This document shows, one piece after another, positions 1 to 6,572 of a DNA stretch of 10,485 bases. Origin of the DNA: DATDAH01 sp036525535 (GTDB lineage: Bacteria; Actinomycetota; Acidimicrobiia; Acidimicrobiales; DATDAH01). A program made the translations under genes and the position numbers. The number at the start of each line of letters is the position of its first letter. The stretch's first letter is position 1. The stretch lies in NCBI GenBank assembly GCA_036525535.1, contig DATDAH010000369.1, positions 1-10,485 of the forward strand, given 5' to 3'. A model generated the notes under the pieces. It ran no database searches, was not told the DNA's origin, and saw nothing but the letters and a program-made list of their open reading frames with translations.

Positions 1-549
1 GCGGGTCCGGCGCTGGAGCAGTTCCAGGTCATCGGCAAGCTGTCCGAGGACCTGCGCCGCGACGACAAGCTGGGTATCGGCAACAGTCGCCACGCCACCG
101 CGCTGGTGCAGAGCCTCACCCCTGGTGACGCCCTCGTCTTCATCGACATGGACAACTTCGGCAAGATCAACAAGGACCTCAGCTACGCCGAGGGCAACCG
201 CTATCTGCGGGAGTTCTCGGACCTTCTGGCCTCGAGCGTCCGGGACTCCGACCTCACCGCCCGCCCCGGCGGCGACGAGTTCATCTTCATCGCCCGGGAG
301 GCCGAACTCGACGCCCTTCCGGTGGCCAACCGGCTGCTGCAGTCTTGGCGGGAGTCGGGCCACGCCAAGCGCAGCTTCAGCGCCGGCGTGGCCATCCACG
401 CCAGCAACGATCTGCCCGAACAGACCCTCGACCACGCCGACGAGGCCGTGCGCCGGGCCAAGCGGCAGGGCAAGAACCAGGTCTGCCTCTATCCCAAGGG
501 CGGGTGGCTGGGCGAGAACCGCCACCACCGCGACGACCGCGGTTGGTGA
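1..549 (+). CDS. Diguanylate cyclase (GGDEF) domain protein, 5'-truncated by window edge
   Basis: The frame is open from base 1 to the TGA at 547-549, so the start lies outside the window. It encodes a GGDEF domain, which condenses two GTP into cyclic di-GMP. Visible marks: a diverged N-terminal signature (DDKLGIGNSR in place of the usual D-x-LTGL-x-NR) at window residues 21-30; the metal-binding DMDNFGKIN near residues 49-57; and an intact GGDEF motif at bases 268-282. RDSD at bases 241-252 lies exactly five residues before GGDEF, the spacing of the RxxD inhibitory site that binds product c-di-GMP. The catalytic domain is therefore nearly complete and looks active and feedback-regulated. Any sensor or membrane part would be upstream and cannot be seen. 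The last ~15 residues are basic and His/Arg-rich and look like an unstructured tail. The next gene on this strand begins 41 bases later. Domain call is sure; actual cyclase activity is inferred. Confidence 0.93.
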   Translation, partial: AGPALEQFQVIGKLSEDLRRDDKLGIGNSRHATALVQSLTPGDALVFIDMDNFGKINKDLSYAEGNRYLREFSDLLASSVRDSDLTARPGGDEFIFIAREAELDALPVANRLLQSWRESGHAKRSFSAGVAIHASNDLPEQTLDHADEAVRRAKRQGKNQVCLYPKGGWLGENRHHRDDRGW

Positions 550-574
550 ACCCCACCGGGTAGGCCGCCGGCCG

Positions 575-589
575 CGGTCACAATGACCG
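575..589 (+). promoter_or_regulatory. Leaderless-type -10 element inside an inverted repeat
   Basis: CACAAT at 579-584 matches four of six bases of the -10 consensus and ends six bases before the ATG at 591. That is the geometry of a leaderless actinobacterial transcript starting at the A of ATG. The hexamer lies inside a perfect repeat, CGGTCA-CAA-TGACCG (575-589), which could be an operator. No convincing -35 is seen. The call rests on spacing and weak consensus only. Confidence 0.35.
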
Positions 590-590
590 G

Positions 591-838
591 ATGCCCCCGC
601 TCCTCGTCGTCACCGCCTCCTGCCCTCCGAGGACCGCTGTGTCGAGCGAGTGGCCGGGCGCACCGGCCACGCGTTCACCGACGAGGGGGCGACGAGAAAG
701 ATGCACCGGGAGTTCGCTCAGGCGACAGTCGATGCCCGCCAGGTCGTCGTGCCCGCCCACCGCCCGGAGGACGTGGCCGACCAGATCGTGGCCGCGATGG
801 CCGACGGCTCACTGCGCCATGAGGTCCGGGCCCCATGA
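591..838 (+). pseudogene. Frameshifted, internally deleted remnant, probably of a small P-loop kinase/ATPase
   Basis: Two pieces lie in different frames. From ATG 591 one frame reads MPPLLVVTAS, a hydrophobic first strand like those that precede a Walker A loop, but no GxxxxGKS/T follows. From about base 615 the next frame reads as protein (LLPSEDRCVERVAGRTGH, then a stretch containing TDEGATRKMHREF and PEDVADQIVAAMADGSL) to the TGA at 836-838. That second part resembles the C-terminal half of small actinobacterial nucleotide or antibiotic kinase-like ATPases (ERVAGR lid, H..F..DE..R.MH..F pattern). The two join around 610-625, where over 100 residues including the P-loop seem lost. In the second frame a stop at 584 blocks upstream extension and the first usual start is GTG 650, giving only 62 residues. 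It overlaps the next gene by ATGA, so translation of the tail may still help that gene start. The alternative is a real 62-residue protein from GTG 650. The kinase origin is my reading of motifs and is not certain. Confidence 0.45.
821..825 (+). promoter_or_regulatory. Ribosome binding site for the cyclo-ligase family gene
   Basis: GAGGT at 821-825 lies nine bases before the ATG at 835, inside the 3' end of the preceding remnant. It supports 835 as the start together with the ATGA stop/start overlap. Confidence 0.5.
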
Positions 839-1548
839 CCGATGACAAGCAGGAGGTTCGGGAGCGGGTCTGGTCCCGGATGACCGAGGCCGGCGTGGTC
901 GGCTTCCCGGGAGCCAAGGGCCGCATTCCCAACTTCACCGGCGCCGCTGACGCGGCACGCGCTCTGGCGGAGCTCGCCGAATGGCAGACGGCCGACACGG
1001 TGAAATCGAACCCGGACATGCCACAGCTACCGGTCCGGGCCCGGGCGCTGTCCGACGGCAAGCTGCTCTACCTGGCCGTGCCTCGCCTGCGGGAGGTCGA
1101 GCCGTTCGTCCTCCTCGACCCCGACCGCCTGGAGGTGAAGCCCCGGGCGGCGGCGTCCATCAAGGGCTCCTCGGTCCACGGCGTGCCGGTCGCCGTGGAG
1201 GAGATCGGCCACGTCGACCTGATCGTCTGCGGCACGGTCGCCGTGAACCGGGCCGGCGTCCGCATCGGCAAGGGTGGCGGCTACAGCGACCTGGAATACG
1301 CCCTCGGCTGTGAAGCGGGGATCATCGACGACACCACCGTGATCGTGACCACGGTCCACGGCGCACAGCTGCTCGACGAGGACCTCCCGGAGACAGGCCA
1401 CGACTTCCGCGTCGACATCGTCGTGACGCCGGACGAGGTCGTGCGCACGAGCGCCCAGCGCCGACGAGGCCGCATCGACTGGTCCGAGCTGGACGATGAG
1501 CGACTGGCGGCCATCCCGGCTCTGGCCGAGCGGGCGCCCCGGCGCTGA
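835..1548 (+). CDS. 5-formyltetrahydrofolate cyclo-ligase family protein (MTHFSD-like subgroup)
   Basis: 237 residues. The family converts 5-formyl-THF with ATP to 5,10-methenyl-THF in the cytoplasm, returning a storage or inhibitory folate to the one-carbon pool. The best mark is GKGGGYSDLEY at residues 145-155, the counterpart of the G-x-G-x-G-YYD phosphate-binding loop near the C-terminus of cyclo-ligases. RIPNFTGA (30-37), NPDMPQLPVR (59-68) and the PRL near 83 are typical of the longer subgroup found in archaea, actinobacteria and the eukaryotic MTHFSD N-terminal domain. Canonical enzymes have YYD where this has YSD, and activity in this subgroup is less established, so the reaction is inferred. 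ATG 835 overlaps the stop of the upstream remnant and has GAGGT nine bases before it. The gene ends 19 bp from the convergent SnoaL-like gene. The folate role fits gcvT/gcvP nearby, but those are on the other strand in a separate unit. Confidence 0.88.
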   Translation: MTDDKQEVRERVWSRMTEAGVVGFPGAKGRIPNFTGAADAARALAELAEWQTADTVKSNPDMPQLPVRARALSDGKLLYLAVPRLREVEPFVLLDPDRLEVKPRAAASIKGSSVHGVPVAVEEIGHVDLIVCGTVAVNRAGVRIGKGGGYSDLEYALGCEAGIIDDTTVIVTTVHGAQLLDEDLPETGHDFRVDIVVTPDEVVRTSAQRRRGRIDWSELDDERLAAIPALAERAPRR

Positions 1549-1567
1549 CCCTCGCGGCGCAACCGGT

Positions 1568-1969
1568 TCAGCCCTCGGACTCCCCCGCCTCCGCCAGGGC
1601 GTCGAGCATGGCGGCCGTGTCGATGGCGAAGTGCGCGGTGACCGCCTTGCCGTCGCGGACGGTCCAACGATGGACCTCGGCCACGTCGAAGGGGACGCCG
1701 GTGGCCACCACGGTCCCCTTGGTGCGACCGGCCTGGATCACCTCGTCATCCGCCGCGAACAGGGACTCGATGGTGACCGCCGAGTCGATCGTGCCCGTGA
1801 GCTTCACGGCGAACTCCCCCAGCCCCTCGTGGCCCTCGTGGCGGCCGCCCCAGGGCAATCGGGCGTCCTGGGTGATGACCACCGACTGGTCGACCAGCTC
1901 GAACAGCCGGTCGAAGTCCCGTTCCGCCATGGCGGCGTAGATCGCCTCGACAACCTCGACATCCGTCAT
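1568..1969 (-). CDS. SnoaL/NTF2-like fold protein
   Basis: 133 residues from ATG 1969. The pattern is that of the SnoaL-like/ketosteroid-isomerase-related cone fold: an N-terminal helix (EVVEAIYAAMAERDFDRLFEL), then VDQSVVITQDARLPWGG, GHEGLGEFAVKLTG, and alternating strands ending in EVHRWTVRDGKAVTAHFAIDTAAML. Members include hydrolases, isomerases, limonene-epoxide hydrolase relatives and non-catalytic ligand binders, so no substrate can be named. The frame stays open to 2101, but the added 44 residues (Arg-rich, no family resemblance) are non-coding: the domain begins at MTDVEVVEAI and a -10 element sits seven bases before that ATG. No Shine-Dalgarno is at proper distance, consistent with leaderless translation. 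It faces the cyclo-ligase gene tail to tail and appears to be a single-gene unit. Fold assignment is good; function unknown. Confidence 0.85.
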   Translation of the reverse strand: MTDVEVVEAIYAAMAERDFDRLFELVDQSVVITQDARLPWGGRHEGHEGLGEFAVKLTGTIDSAVTIESLFAADDEVIQAGRTKGTVVATGVPFDVAEVHRWTVRDGKAVTAHFAIDTAAMLDALAEAGESEG

Positions 1970-2137
1970 GCCGACGAGTATCGCAACAAATTTCTCCGGG
2001 CTGTGTGGACGTCGGCTTTCCGTGCCACACCTCCTGTGTAGTGTTGGGTACACCAGTTCGACAGACGGTTCCAAGGAGGTGGTGACGAACCACGCCCGCA
2101 TCCCTGCCTGTGTCAGTGCCCCCAGAGCGAAGGCGAG
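1970..2137. other. 168-bp intergenic region with promoter-like and inverted-repeat elements
   Basis: This lies between the SnoaL-like gene and the lipoprotein gene. Besides the minus-strand promoter at 1977-1985 it holds an inverted repeat GTGTGG (2003-2008) / CCACAC (2025-2030). On the plus strand there is a possible promoter (CTTTCC 2016-2021, 17 bases, TAGTGT 2039-2044). AGGAGGT occurs on both strands (plus 2074-2080; minus as ACCTCCT 2029-2035), each too close to the following GTG to serve it well. No clear terminator hairpin with a T tract is visible for the long minus-strand operon that ends at 2138. Confidence 0.45.
1977..1985 (-). promoter_or_regulatory. Extended -10 promoter for a leaderless SnoaL-like transcript
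   Basis: On the minus strand TGC-GATACT precedes ATG 1969. GATACT (plus coordinates 1977-1982) matches four of six consensus bases, carries the TGn extension, and leaves seven bases to the ATG, so transcription would start at or next to the start codon. The surrounding 30 bases are clearly more AT-rich than the genes. No -35 is evident, as expected for an extended -10 promoter. Confidence 0.5.
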
Positions 2138-2677
2138 TCAGTCCGGCAGCGTCGCGGTGAGGCTCAGCAGCACGTCGCGACGACCGTCGGCGGAGACCAG
2201 GACGTTGCCGACATAGGTGTCGGTCTCGAAGACCAGCGTGCCGACGTAGTCCCGGCGGGTGCCGGACTCTTCGTCGAGCAGGATCGAGTAGCCGGCCTGG
2301 GTGACGGCGTCGCGGTAGAAGTCCATGACGGCGGCCGGGTCCTCGCCGGCGATCGTGTAGTCGACCGACAATCGGAGCTCACCCTCGGCGTGACCGGACG
2401 AGCCGATCTCGACCTCGGCCCCTTCGGGAACGGGGAAGCGGCCCGGGAACCGGTCGGGCACCTGACCGGGCACCGACACGACGTCGCCCTCGGGGGGCAC
2501 GGTGGTGCTGGCGCCGGAGCCCGACGGTACGGTCACGTCGTCCTCGAAGGTGACCCCCGGGTCCAGGGTCGAGGTCGCCGTCGAGTCCGACCCGGCGGCG
2601 TCACCGTCGTCCCCGCTGCAGCCGGCCAGCAAGGCGACCAACGGGACGAGGACCAGCCAGGGGCTACGCGTCGGCAT
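2138..2677 (-). CDS. Secreted lipoprotein of unknown function
   Basis: 179 residues. A type II signal peptide is clear: short basic start, hydrophobic core at residues 7-18, and lipobox LLAGC ending at Cys20, so the mature protein should be lipid-anchored to the outer face of the membrane. Residues 21-65 form a Ser/Thr/Asp/Gly-rich linker. Residues 70-179 form one compact alpha/beta domain (DRFPGRFPVPEGAEVEIG, then VDYTIAGEDPAAVMDFYRDA and LVFETDTYVGNVLVSADGRRDVLLSLTATL). The 'AVMDFYRDAVTQAGY' helix resembles small domains in other actinobacterial lipoproteins where a fixed-length helix precedes a strand. I do not recognise a named family. ATG 2677 lies inside the last codons of gcvP (14-base overlap) with no Shine-Dalgarno, so translation is probably coupled to gcvP. 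A link to glycine metabolism is suggested only by position. Confidence 0.85.
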   Translation of the reverse strand: MPTRSPWLVLVPLVALLAGCSGDDGDAAGSDSTATSTLDPGVTFEDDVTVPSGSGASTTVPPEGDVVSVPGQVPDRFPGRFPVPEGAEVEIGSSGHAEGELRLSVDYTIAGEDPAAVMDFYRDAVTQAGYSILLDEESGTRRDYVGTLVFETDTYVGNVLVSADGRRDVLLSLTATLPD

Positions 2678-5501
2678 AGGCCGAGACGGGTGGGCATTCG
2701 CACTGCAGGTTGCGGTCGCCGTAGCCCTGGTCGATGCGACCGACCGGGGCCCAGTACTTCTGGCGACGCAGGGACGCCACCGGATAGGCCGCCGTCTCCC
2801 TGCTGTAGGGCCGAGACCAGTCGTCGGCCACGACGTCCTCCGCCGTGTGGGGCGCGTGGCGCAGAGGGCTGTCCTCGACGGGCCACACGCCCGACGCCAC
2901 CCGGTCGATCTCGGTCCGTATGGCGATCATGGCGTCACAGAAGCGGTCCAGCTCGGCCTGGCTCTCGGACTCGGTGGGCTCGACCATGAGCGTGCCCGGC
3001 ACGGGGAACGACAGGGTCGGGGCGTGGAAGCCGTAGTCGATCAGGCGCTTGGCCACGTCCTCGGCGGTGACGCCGGTGTCCTTGGTCAGGCCCCGCAGGT
3101 CGAGGATGCACTCATGGGCTACGAGGCCCCCCTCGCCGGTGTAGAGCACCGGGAAGTGGGCCCGGAGGCGGGTGGCCACGTAGTTGGCGTTGAGCACCGC
3201 CACTTCGGTGGCCCGGCGCAGGCCGTCGGGGCCCATGAGGGCGATGTAGGCCCAGGAGATGGGCAGGATCCCGGCCGAGCCCCAGGGGGCGGCCGCCACC
3301 GGGCCCGGGCCGGTCAGCGGGCCGGCCTCGGGGACCACCGGGTGCCCGGGCAGGAACGGGGCCAGGTGCTCCCGCACGGCCACCGGGCCCACACCGGGGC
3401 CTCCCCCACCGTGCGGGATGCAGAACGTCTTGTGCAGGTTGAGGTGGGACACGTCGGCCCCGAACTTGCCGGGCCGGGCGATGCCGACCATCGCGTTCAG
3501 GTTGGCCCCGTCCAGGTACACCTGCCCGCCGGCGTCGTGGACGGCGGCGCAGACCTCGCCGATGTGCTCTTCGAAGACACCGTGAGTCGAGGGGTAGGTG
3601 ACCATGAGGGCGGCCAAGGCATTGCCGTGCTCGACCACCCTGGCCTGCAGGTCGTCCAGGTCGACGTTGCCGTCGGCGTCGCAGGCCACGACCACGACCC
3701 GCAGTCCGGCCATGACCGCCGAGGCGGCGTTGGTGCCGTGGGCCGAGGACGGGATCAGGCACACGTCCCGGTGGGCGTCGCCCCGCTGGCGGTGGTAGTC
3801 GCGGATGGCGAGGAGGCCGGCCAGCTCGCCCTGGGACCCGGCGTTGGGCTGGACCGACACGGCGTCATAGCCGGTGATCTCCGCCAGCCAGGCCTCGAGC
3901 TCGGTGATCAGCTCCCGGTAGCCCTCGGCCTGGTCCAACGGGGCGAAGGGGTGCAGGGCCGCGAACTCCGGCCAGGTCACCGGGATCATCTCGGTGGTGG
4001 CGTTCAACTTCATGGTGCAGGAGCCCAGGGGGATCATCGACCGGTCCAGCGCGATGTCCTTGTCGGCCAGCGAGCGCACATAGCGCAGGAGCTCGGTCTC
4101 GGACCGGTGCTGGTGGAAGACCGGGTGGGTCAGGAAGGCGCTGGTCCGGACGAGCTCGCCCGGCAGGGCCGACTCGGCCGTCACCTCCTCGTAGGTCCCC
4201 TCAACGCCGAAGGCGGCCCAGACCGCCTCCACGTGGGCCGGCGTCGTCGTCTCGTCCAAGGCGATCCCGACTCGGTCGGCGTCGAGCAGGCGCAGGTTGA
4301 TCCCCCGCTCTCCCGCCGCGGCCACGACCTCGGCCGCCCGGCCGGGGACCACTGCGGCCACGGTGTCGAAGAAGTGCTCGTGCTCGAGGCCGATGCCCGC
4401 CCCGGCCAGGCCGGTGGCCAGCCGCCCGGCCCGTTCGTGGACCTGCTCGGCGATGGCCGTCAGGCCGTCGGGCCCGTGGTACACGGCGTACATCGAGGCC
4501 ATCACCGCCAACAGGACCTGGGCCGTGCAGATGTTGCTGGTGGCCTTCTCCCTGCGGATGTGCTGCTCCCGGGTCTGCAGGGCCAGCCGGTGGGCGGGGC
4601 GACCGGCCTCGTCGACCGAGACGCCGACCAGACGACCCGGCAGGGAGCGGGCGTGGACCTCCCGCACGCTCATGTAGGCGGCGTGCGGGCCGCCGTAGCC
4701 CAGCGGCACGCCGAAGCGCTGGCTGGAGCCGACCACGACGTCGGCGCCGGCCGCGCCGGGTGCCTCGAGCAGGGTCAGGGCCAGCAGGTCGGCGGCCACG
4801 ACCACCAGGCCGCCCTGCTCGTGGACCTGCTCGACGATCGGGGTCAGGTCTCGGATGCCGCCGCTGGTGCCCGGGTACTGGACGAGCACGCCGTAGGCGT
4901 CGATGCCGTCGAGACCGGTCACGGGGTCGCCGACGATGACCTTGATGCCCAGGGGCTCGGCCCGGGTGGCCACCACCTCGATCGTCTGCGGATGGCACTC
5001 GGCGTCCACGAAGAAGGTGGCCGAGTCCCGCTTGGTCACCCGACGGCAGAGGGCCATGGCCTCGGCTGCGGCCGTGGCCTCGTCCAGCAGGCTGGCGTTG
5101 GCCAGGTCCATCCCGGTGAGGTCGGTGATCATGGTCTGGAAGTTGAGGAGGGCCTCGAGCCGGCCCTGGGAGATCTCTGGCTGGTACGGCGTGTAGGCCG
5201 TGTACCAGGCCGGGTTCTCCATGACGTTGCGCAGGATGACCGTCGGGGTGAGCGTTCCCGAGTAGCCCATGCCGAGCATGGAGACGGCCACCTGGTTGCG
5301 GTCGGCGTAGGCCCGGAGCCGAGTCAGGATCTCCTCTTCGGTGCCCGCCTCGGGCAGGGCCAGGCGGGTGTCCTGGCGGATGCTGGCGGGTACGGCGGCG
5401 TCGATCAGGGCGTCCAGGGAGGCAACACCGACCGCGGCCAGCATGGCCTCGATCTCGGCGCCGTCGGGGCCGATGTGACGGTGGGCGAAGGGCGGGATCA
5501 C
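2664..5501 (-). CDS. gcvP: Glycine dehydrogenase (decarboxylating), P protein of the glycine cleavage system
   Basis: 945 residues, the length of the single-chain (fused alpha-beta) P protein. It decarboxylates glycine with pyridoxal phosphate and passes the aminomethyl group to the lipoyl arm of GcvH. Landmarks: N-terminal FAHRHIGPD (5-13); SMLGMGYSGTLTP (74-86); NPAWYTAYTPYQPEISQGRLEALLN (96-120); REQHIRREKATSNICTAQVL (311-330); the second half with MIPLGSCTMKLNATTEM (489-505), SAHGTNAASA (587-596), DGANLNA (664-670) and the PLP lysine Lys691 in HLNLHKTFCIPHGGGGPG. The end RQKYWAPVGRIDQGYGDRNL (913-932) is typical. All expected motifs are intact, so it should be active. It starts at GTG 5501, overlapping the gcvT stop as GTGA, with AGGAG four bases before the GTG. 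It is the enzymatic core of the operon; the H and L partners are not in the window. Confidence 0.98.
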   Translation of the reverse strand: MIPPFAHRHIGPDGAEIEAMLAAVGVASLDALIDAAVPASIRQDTRLALPEAGTEEEILTRLRAYADRNQVAVSMLGMGYSGTLTPTVILRNVMENPAWYTAYTPYQPEISQGRLEALLNFQTMITDLTGMDLANASLLDEATAAAEAMALCRRVTKRDSATFFVDAECHPQTIEVVATRAEPLGIKVIVGDPVTGLDGIDAYGVLVQYPGTSGGIRDLTPIVEQVHEQGGLVVVAADLLALTLLEAPGAAGADVVVGSSQRFGVPLGYGGPHAAYMSVREVHARSLPGRLVGVSVDEAGRPAHRLALQTREQHIRREKATSNICTAQVLLAVMASMYAVYHGPDGLTAIAEQVHERAGRLATGLAGAGIGLEHEHFFDTVAAVVPGRAAEVVAAAGERGINLRLLDADRVGIALDETTTPAHVEAVWAAFGVEGTYEEVTAESALPGELVRTSAFLTHPVFHQHRSETELLRYVRSLADKDIALDRSMIPLGSCTMKLNATTEMIPVTWPEFAALHPFAPLDQAEGYRELITELEAWLAEITGYDAVSVQPNAGSQGELAGLLAIRDYHRQRGDAHRDVCLIPSSAHGTNAASAVMAGLRVVVVACDADGNVDLDDLQARVVEHGNALAALMVTYPSTHGVFEEHIGEVCAAVHDAGGQVYLDGANLNAMVGIARPGKFGADVSHLNLHKTFCIPHGGGGPGVGPVAVREHLAPFLPGHPVVPEAGPLTGPGPVAAAPWGSAGILPISWAYIALMGPDGLRRATEVAVLNANYVATRLRAHFPVLYTGEGGLVAHECILDLRGLTKDTGVTAEDVAKRLIDYGFHAPTLSFPVPGTLMVEPTESESQAELDRFCDAMIAIRTEIDRVASGVWPVEDSPLRHAPHTAEDVVADDWSRPYSRETAAYPVASLRRQKYWAPVGRIDQGYGDRNLQCECPPVSAYADA

Positions 5502-6541
5502 GGTGCTCCTGTCCAGAAGGGTGGGGTGACGACCTCGGCGGGCTCGGGGCGACCCCGCACGTCGACGGCCAGCCGGGCACCGGGCTCGATGTCGGGGCGG
5601 ACGAAGGCCAGGGCGATGCCTCGGTCCAGCATGGGCGAGTAGTTGCCGCTGGTCACGACGCCGACGACGGCGTCACCGTCGAGCACCGACTGGTCCGCCC
5701 GGGGCGGGCGCTTGCCGTCCAGCAGCAGGCCCCGCAGCCGGCGGCTCGGGCCTGCGGCCCGCTCGGCCTCCAGGGCCGCTCGTCCCCGGAAGTCGCCTTT
5801 GTCCCACCCCACGACCCAGCCCAACCCCGCCTGCAGCGGGGTGATGCCCGGGCCCAGCTCGTGGCCGTGGAGGGGCAGGCCCGCCTCCAGGCGCAGTGTG
5901 TCCCGCGCGCCCAGGCCGGCGGGGACCACCCCGCGGGCCAGGACGCTGTCCCAGACGGCGACCGCGTGCTCGGCGGCCACCGCCACCTCGACCCCGTCCT
6001 CGCCCGTGTAGCCCGTCCCCGCGACGGTGACGGCCACCCCGTCGAGGTCCATCTCCACGACCCGTCGGCGGCCGACGTCGGCGATCGCCGGGAACCGGTC
6101 GCGGGCCCGGGGCCCCTGCACGGCGATGATGGCCCGGGTGGGCGTGACGTCGACCCCGCCGATGGCGGCCACCACGCCTGCCGTGTTGGAGGCGTTGGGC
6201 ATGACGTCGAAGCGGTCCTCCCCCAGCCACCACACGATGATGTCGTCGAGGACCGAAGCGTCGTCGGCGTCGAGCAGGTGCGTGTACTGGGTCCGCCCCG
6301 GCTCGATCTTGTCCAGGTCGGCGGTGAGGTTGGCCTGGAGCAGGCCCTGGGCCTCCGGTCCCGTGACCCGGACTGTGCCGAGGTGGCTGACGTCGAAGGC
6401 GACGGCGCCGCTCCGGCAGGCCCGGTGCTCGGCGATCGTGCCGTCGCCGTAGCTCAGGGGCATGTCCCAGCCGCCGAACGGCACCATCTTCGCCCCGAGG
6501 GCGCGATGGGCCGCGTCGAGCGGCGAGAGCCGGAGATTCAC
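5498..6541 (-). CDS. gcvT: Aminomethyltransferase, T protein of the glycine cleavage system
   Basis: 347 residues, slightly shorter than the usual ~360. It transfers the methylene carbon from aminomethyl-lipoyl GcvH to tetrahydrofolate, releasing ammonia and 5,10-methylene-THF. Visible: SPLDAAHRALGAKMVPFGGWDMPLSY (6-31), FDVSHLG (49-55), the VLDDIIVWW segment (97-105) holding the conserved catalytic Asp, AVQGP, TGYTGEDGVEV, GLGARDTLRLEAGLPLHGHEL and the C-terminal barrel domain with TSGNYSPML and IALAFV. GTG 6541 is the only usable upstream start, because an in-frame TAG lies nine bases before it; the next Met is inside the conserved block. The start has no good ribosome site. It follows the small nuclease-like gene by 31 bp and overlaps gcvP by four bases. 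No glycine riboswitch fits in the gap before it. Confidence 0.97.
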   Translation of the reverse strand: MNLRLSPLDAAHRALGAKMVPFGGWDMPLSYGDGTIAEHRACRSGAVAFDVSHLGTVRVTGPEAQGLLQANLTADLDKIEPGRTQYTHLLDADDASVLDDIIVWWLGEDRFDVMPNASNTAGVVAAIGGVDVTPTRAIIAVQGPRARDRFPAIADVGRRRVVEMDLDGVAVTVAGTGYTGEDGVEVAVAAEHAVAVWDSVLARGVVPAGLGARDTLRLEAGLPLHGHELGPGITPLQAGLGWVVGWDKGDFRGRAALEAERAAGPSRRLRGLLLDGKRPPRADQSVLDGDAVVGVVTSGNYSPMLDRGIALAFVRPDIEPGARLAVDVRGRPEPAEVVTPPFWTGAP

Positions 6542-6572
6542 CCCGAGATTCTAAGGAGCGGCCCGGTGCGAT

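Noticed and set aside
1549..1567. Terminator between the convergent cyclo-ligase and SnoaL-like genes
   Set aside because: Only a short AACCGGTT palindrome is present; the 19-bp gap shows no stem with a T run.
1966..2028. 20-codon minus-strand leader frame (GTG 2028) ending ATGA at the SnoaL-like start
   Set aside because: AGGAGG is only one base from the GTG, too close for use, and the leaderless promoter lies inside the frame.
1970..2101. 44-residue N-terminal extension of the SnoaL-like protein
   Set aside because: No similarity to the fold, and a -10 element lies seven bases before ATG 1969, so this stretch is promoter DNA.
2082..2216. 44-codon plus-strand frame behind AAGGAGGT
   Set aside because: Ribosome site only about two bases from the GTG, no family resemblance, antisense to the lipoprotein; kept only as a finding about the signals.
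2502..5642. 1046-codon open frame on the plus strand opposite gcvP
   Set aside because: Gly/Val/His/Arg-rich composition with no motif, lying exactly antisense to an intact gcvP; long antisense frames are expected at this GC content.
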